Source: Planctomycetota bacterium (GTDB lineage: Bacteria > Planctomycetota > Phycisphaerae > UBA1845). From it: a stretch of 64,000 nt of DNA. Position 1 is the first letter of the stretch, and the number at the start of each line of letters is the position of its first letter. A program made the position numbers and the translations under genes. The stretch covers positions 1-64,000 of the forward strand of contig JAUWWQ010000013.1 of the NCBI GenBank assembly GCA_030616775.1, given 5' to 3'. Below, one piece after another: positions 60,184 to 64,000 of the stretch. The notes under the pieces are model-generated. The model was not told where the DNA came from and ran no database searches. It saw only the letters and a program-made list of their open reading frames with translations.

Positions 60184-61263
60184 ATGAATCTTCCTGTCAG
60201 GTTTCGACACGTGTTACTGGTGCCTCTGGCGGTCAGCATCATTCTTGCGGCCGGCTGCCCTGCTACTGACGGCGGTGGACCCTCCGACGGTAACGAGAAT
60301 GTCAACGACAACGGTGACGAAAACGTTAACGACAACGGAAACGAGAACGTCAACGACAACATCGATGACAACGCAAACGAGAACGACAACGGGACCGGCG
60401 ATGATGGCGACACGAGTCAGTTGGGCGAATGGGCGAACGCCTTGGGCACCTATCTCTTCGTAGGCAACTGCCCGGGAAGCGGTGGCTGGGTGACACTGGT
60501 GCAGGTCGGCCCCACGCTCGTCCTCCAAGGCCTGGAAGAAAACCCTGACATATCGCTGACTCTTGACGGTTCCACGGCCACCGCCGGCGACGTTGTGGCG
60601 TTCACCATCGGCGGCCACGATCTCACCATGGTACTCGAGGGCGGCCTCATCGCGTTCGACCTGGTCCAGTACGAGTTGGGCGGCTTCTGTGACGCAATCA
60701 TGACACCGTTGGATCGTGACTGTTTCCAGTCCACTGGGCGGGGAACGGTCACCCTGGATGTTGAGGACACGGACTGCGCCAACGGTATTGAGCTGGATTT
60801 GGCCTCCGCCGGATTCGATACGGCCGTGGTTGAGCTGGACCCGGCGCCTTACACGACCGGCACCGACATCCAGACGGAGCTGGTACAACTCGAACTGGCC
60901 GCCGACCTGGGTGGAACGTTCGGACAGGTCGTCATCCGAGAACGCGACGACAAGCAGTCGACGGGGAAGATCGAGAACGTGGTCGCCGATGACAACGGTG
61001 ACTTCGTGAGCGGAGACAGCTTCTTTGACGTCTTCATCGAGGTGGAAATAGCAGGCATGGGCCTTTTGTTGGACACGGCCGACACGCCGTTCCGGCTGGA
61101 CGCCGGCACGATCATGGAGTTGCCACCGCTCAGCAGCGACTACTTGCCGCCGCCCTCCTCCCCCCCGGTTGAGCTGTACATGGTGGGAACCTCGACGCAG
61201 GTCGGGTGGTTCTGCCATGCCCAGCACACACCGACGGAGGTCGTTCCCTGCGACGAGCCATGA
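60184..61263 (+). CDS. Lipoprotein with asparagine/aspartate-rich linker
   Basis: The ATG at 60184 follows AAGGAG at a spacing of seven bases and gives a lipoprotein signal ending LAAGC. Residues about 35-78 are a low-complexity linker of NDNGDENVNDN-type repeats, common in planctomycete lipoproteins between the lipid anchor and the folded part. The rest (residues 80-359) looks beta-rich and acidic, with pairs of Cys (CDAIMTPLDRDC, DTDCANG) that may form disulfides. No enzyme motif is visible. It diverges from the CoA synthetase. The linker comes from a DNA tract repeating AACGACAACG, which may expand or shrink. Confidence 0.78.
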   Translation: MNLPVRFRHVLLVPLAVSIILAAGCPATDGGGPSDGNENVNDNGDENVNDNGNENVNDNIDDNANENDNGTGDDGDTSQLGEWANALGTYLFVGNCPGSGGWVTLVQVGPTLVLQGLEENPDISLTLDGSTATAGDVVAFTIGGHDLTMVLEGGLIAFDLVQYELGGFCDAIMTPLDRDCFQSTGRGTVTLDVEDTDCANGIELDLASAGFDTAVVELDPAPYTTGTDIQTELVQLELAADLGGTFGQVVIRERDDKQSTGKIENVVADDNGDFVSGDSFFDVFIEVEIAGMGLLLDTADTPFRLDAGTIMELPPLSSDYLPPPSSPPVELYMVGTSTQVGWFCHAQHTPTEVVPCDEP

Positions 61264-61500
61264 ACAGGTAGCAGCCAAGGAAGGGGATGGGTAGAGCTAA
61301 GCACGGCGCAACCCGCTGGGGAACGACTCGCGCAGCAGACCTCACGGGCTTACGTGTTTTAAGCACCCCGTATAGGGAACTTACGTGCCGTTCGCTGCTT
61401 GGGATCCTCACGTTGCAGAGGGACTCCAGATTGCAGCCCAGCGATTCATCGCTGGGAAACGTAGAGGGCAGAACGCTCCGGTCCGGTCAAATCACGTGTG
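61264..61500. other. Short gap between the lipoprotein and the EF-G-like gene
   Basis: About 240 bases between convergent genes; no clear hairpin terminator and no gene. Confidence 0.35.
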
Positions 61501-63528
61501 TCATCCGGCTGCGGCTTCGTGTTCCTTTTTGTGCTGGTCGACGATCTGTTGTTGGACGTTGGCCGGAACGATCTCGTAGTGCGAGAACTCCATCGAGTAG
61601 CTGCCCTCGCCACCGGTTATACTCGAGATCCGGGAGTTGTAATCCGACAACTCAGCCAGCGGGACGACGGCACGGATCAGGGCCATGTGCCCGGGCAACA
61701 TGTCTTGCCCTTGTGGGCGACCGCGTCGTGAGGCCAGGTCACCCTGAATATCGCCGACATTGTCCGCCGGCACGGTCACTTCAACGTTTACGATGGGCTC
61801 CAGAAGGACGGGCTTGGCCTTCATGAAAGCAACTTTGAACACCCCGCGGCCGGCGATCTGAAAAGCGATGTCCTTACTGTCCACCGGGTGGGTCTTGCCG
61901 TCGATCAGTTCGACTTTCAGATCGGTGACGGGGTAACCGGCCAGCACTCCCTCGACCATCTGGGCTCGTACGCCCTTGTCGACGCTGGGCCTGTATCCCT
62001 GGTCGATGGCGCCGCCGAATATCTTGTCGATAAACTCATAGCCTTCGCCCCGCTCGGCCGGCAGCATGTTGATAATGACCCGGGCGAACTGTCCGGCGCC
62101 GCCGGTTTGCTTCTTGTGGGTGTACTCGATGTTACGGGCTGAGCCGGTGATCGTCTCCCGATAGGGAATCTTCGGAGCTTTGGTGTCCACCTCGAGTTTG
62201 TATTGTTTGGCCATTCGCGCAAGGTAGGTGCGCAGTTGCATCTCACCCATTCCGCGTACCACCAGCTCACCGCCCGTGCCGCGTTCCGACTTGAAGCACG
62301 GATCCTCCTCCATAAATCGTTTCAGAGCGCCGCCGATCTTGTCCTCGTCCCCCCGAGCCTTGGACTGCAGGGCCAGAGAGAACATCGGCTGCGGGAACGT
62401 AGGCATGGCAATTGTGCCGCCCTTCTCAGAAAAGAGGACGTCACCGATGTCGAAGTCCAGCTTGGCCAGCGTAATGATGTCGCCGGCCACACCGGCTTCG
62501 AGTTCACCGTGCTCGGCGCCGAGCGATCGCATGACCTGTCCGGGCCGCGCGCCTTTGGTCATCCCAACGATCTTGAGGGCCATGTCCGAGGCGAGCTTGC
62601 CGGAATGAACCCGAATCGCCAGATACTTGATGTTACTCCTGGGATCGGTGGTGATTTTGAACACCTGACCGATGAAGGGTCCGTCCTGGGTCGGCTCGAT
62701 TTCTCTTTCGGCCTCACCATCGACCAGCGTGCGTCTCTTGCCAGTCACCGGCGAGGGGCACATGAATTCCAGAGCATCCAGGAATTCCGTGATACCGACG
62801 TCACCTCGCGAGTTGGTGAACAGTATGGGGACCAGTTCACTCTGGGCGACGGCCTTGGCGGCAGCGTCTCGAGCCTCCTGATCGGACATTTCGCCACCGA
62901 GGTACTTCTCCATCAGTTCTTCATCAGTACCGACCACCGTTTCGATCAGGGCCGTGTGCGCCTTGCCGACATCGGAGAAATCGGCCTCTCCCGATTCGTT
63001 GACGAAGCAGTCGACGACCTCCTTGCCGCCCGAGGCCGGGAGATTCGCCGGCACGCACTGGGAGCCGAAGGTCTCCTGAATCTGCGCAACGAGCGCGGGT
63101 AGGTCGATGTTGGATGCGTCAATGTGGTTGACAACGATCCAAACGCCCAGCCCGTACTCGCGGGCCCGCTCCATCATCTTTCGCGTATTCACTTGAATAC
63201 CGGCACTGGCTGAGATGACGACCACCGCGCACTCAACACCTGCCATGGCCGCAATGCCCGGTCCACAGAACGCGGGCGTGCCGGGCGTGTCAATGATGTT
63301 GACATGCATTCCCTTATGCGTGAGGTAGCACAGGGCCGAGTCGAGCGAGGACAGCTTCTCCTTCTCCTCATCGGAGTAGTCAAGAATCGAGGTCTTCTCT
63401 GGTACGTTCCCGAGGCGGTTGGTCGTGCCGGCTTTGAACAGCAGCGCTTCAGCGAGCGAGGTCTTGCCGGACCCGCCGTGGCCAACCAGGGCGATGTTCC
63501 GATAACGATCAACTTCTAAGAGAGCCAT
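61501..63528 (-). CDS. EF-G-like translational GTPase (paralogue)
   Basis: The 675-residue product has the EF-G domain order: GTPase with P-loop GHGGSGKT (16-23), DTPG (80-83), then domain II (GQVFKITTDPRSNIKYLAIR), III, IV (GGAGQFARVIINMLPAERGE) and V (SRRGRPQGQDMLPGHMALIR). In the guanine motif the usual NKxD reads NHID (134-137). This glycine-rich P-loop and the NHID are those of the EF-G-like subfamily whose role is unclear and which is common in planctomycetes, next to a normal fusA elsewhere. AGGAG lies seven bases before the ATG. No fusA, rpsL, rpsG or tuf gene neighbours it, as would be expected for the main EF-G. Confidence 0.92.
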   Translation of the reverse strand: MALLEVDRYRNIALVGHGGSGKTSLAEALLFKAGTTNRLGNVPEKTSILDYSDEEKEKLSSLDSALCYLTHKGMHVNIIDTPGTPAFCGPGIAAMAGVECAVVVISASAGIQVNTRKMMERAREYGLGVWIVVNHIDASNIDLPALVAQIQETFGSQCVPANLPASGGKEVVDCFVNESGEADFSDVGKAHTALIETVVGTDEELMEKYLGGEMSDQEARDAAAKAVAQSELVPILFTNSRGDVGITEFLDALEFMCPSPVTGKRRTLVDGEAEREIEPTQDGPFIGQVFKITTDPRSNIKYLAIRVHSGKLASDMALKIVGMTKGARPGQVMRSLGAEHGELEAGVAGDIITLAKLDFDIGDVLFSEKGGTIAMPTFPQPMFSLALQSKARGDEDKIGGALKRFMEEDPCFKSERGTGGELVVRGMGEMQLRTYLARMAKQYKLEVDTKAPKIPYRETITGSARNIEYTHKKQTGGAGQFARVIINMLPAERGEGYEFIDKIFGGAIDQGYRPSVDKGVRAQMVEGVLAGYPVTDLKVELIDGKTHPVDSKDIAFQIAGRGVFKVAFMKAKPVLLEPIVNVEVTVPADNVGDIQGDLASRRGRPQGQDMLPGHMALIRAVVPLAELSDYNSRISSITGGEGSYSMEFSHYEIVPANVQQQIVDQHKKEHEAAAG

Positions 63529-63865
63529 CGGTCACTCCTATGACGAACAGCGGTCTTTGCGGCCGCGCCTGTGACATCTCATGCGAGGATGGGCCCGCCG
63601 GGGTCATTTCGCGGAGTTGAGATGCCAAACACTCCGCACCGGCTGAAGCCGGCGGCACAAAGGCCGCGGCCCGATCCCTGGCTGAAAGTTCCCGGCATGC
63701 GCAGGAGTCCGCATGTTAACGGAACTCTCCCGTCAGCCAAAGCCTGACCAGAGGGATTTTCCGAATCCGGGCGGTTTCCGAGCACCGCCAATCCAGATAG
63801 GGGCCAGGACCGCTGGGGCGGCGCCGGCGTCGCGTGCGCGCTGTCACAGGCTACAATAGCCTGGC
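63529..63865. other. Divergent region before the right-edge gene
   Basis: About 340 bases with one clear hairpin, CCGGCT-GAA-GCCGG near 63641-63656, and a TACAAT at 63852-63857 directly before the start codon at 63866. No gene seen. Confidence 0.35.
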
Positions 63866-64000
63866 ATGAACTCGGATTCTGGCGCTAACGCAGAGCCGGT
63901 CCGCGCGTCACAATCTCCGGTTGTGAGCTCGGTTACGCCGAGCCCGCACACGCTGCGGGGACCGCTCGATGGGCCCCCTCGCGGAAGGGATCATGTGGAT
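63866..64000 (+). CDS. Possible gene start, cut by the window edge
   Basis: From the ATG at 63866 the frame is open to the edge, with 45 codons rich in Ser, Pro and Gly (MNSDSGANAEPVRASQSPVV and on). TACAAT lies eight bases upstream, so a short-leader or leaderless transcript is likely. A flexible Pro/Ser-rich beginning is common at the N-termini of planctomycete regulatory proteins, but nothing identifiable is in view. There is no clear ribosome site. Uncertain because only the first 45 residues can be seen. Confidence 0.4.
   Translation, partial: MNSDSGANAEPVRASQSPVVSSVTPSPHTLRGPLDGPPRGRDHVD

Overview
The window is GC-rich bacterial DNA that I read as a planctomycete, probably near the Phycisphaerae. 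This is inference from gene content: an ECF sigma factor with a DUF6768 partner, a Ser/Thr kinase fused to kinesin-light-chain-type TPRs, a MoxR/DUF58/von Willebrand A operon, a DUF4159 protein, a second EF-G-like GTPase, NDN- and DxDGDG-rich lipoproteins, an RCC1-type repeat relic and several palindromic repeat families. There is no rRNA, no complete tRNA and no CRISPR array.

Layout. 1-1470: an integration scar with the end of a serine recombinase, a 3' tRNA-like fragment, a terminator and palindromic repeats. 1470-6390: a secreted serine protease lipoprotein, a small lipoprotein, then truB, archease and rtcB, an RNA modification and repair group. 6527-9716 (minus): a Nudix hydrolase fused to an RsbRD-like domain, a methyltransferase and a radical-SAM lysine-aminomutase-like enzyme. 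10290-12995 (minus): a dead transposase, an alpha/beta hydrolase, a DUF6768 protein and its ECF sigma factor.

13300-23300 is a sugar locus that looks like sucrose metabolism. It holds a sucrose-phosphate phosphatase-like HAD enzyme, a sucrose-phosphate-synthase-type GT4 enzyme fused to a HIT/Ap4A-phosphorylase-like domain, a three-gene ABC sugar importer without its ATPase, a fructokinase, a sucrose-phosphate-synthase-like enzyme and an invertase/glucosidase-like gene. An IS66 event has cut the 3' ends off both the fructokinase and the glucosidase-like gene.

24290-27400: a DUF192 lipoprotein, an RsbU-like phosphatase with a degenerate receiver, and a RelE/HigB-type toxin with a HigA-type antitoxin behind a promoter that carries a perfect palindrome. 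A 49-residue basic protein lies just upstream. 27599-36840 (plus): a DUF4159 protein, a secreted protein, a HExxH metallopeptidase-like protein, the kinase-TPR protein and a relic of a second copy. 36949-41403 (minus): a zinc-ribbon membrane protein, an FHA-GAF histidine kinase and a Gfo/Idh/MocA oxidoreductase.

41505-52753 (minus) is a long MoxR/vWA operon: coiled-coil membrane protein, NHL lipoprotein, large vWA membrane protein, MoxR ATPase, DUF58 protein and BatA-like vWA protein. A DUF3800 gene has landed between moxR and the DUF58 gene. 53071-56018 (plus): a thioredoxin-like protein with repeated carboxypeptidase-regulatory domains and a TPR partner. 56109-63528: ubiD, an ADP-forming acyl-CoA synthetase, an NDN-rich lipoprotein and an EF-G-like GTPase. 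A gene probably starts at the right edge.

The strongest candidate for something new is the GT4-HIT fusion in the sucrose locus. The Nudix-RsbRD fusion and the MoxR/vWA/NHL operon come next. All calls come from reading the sequence; no database search was run.
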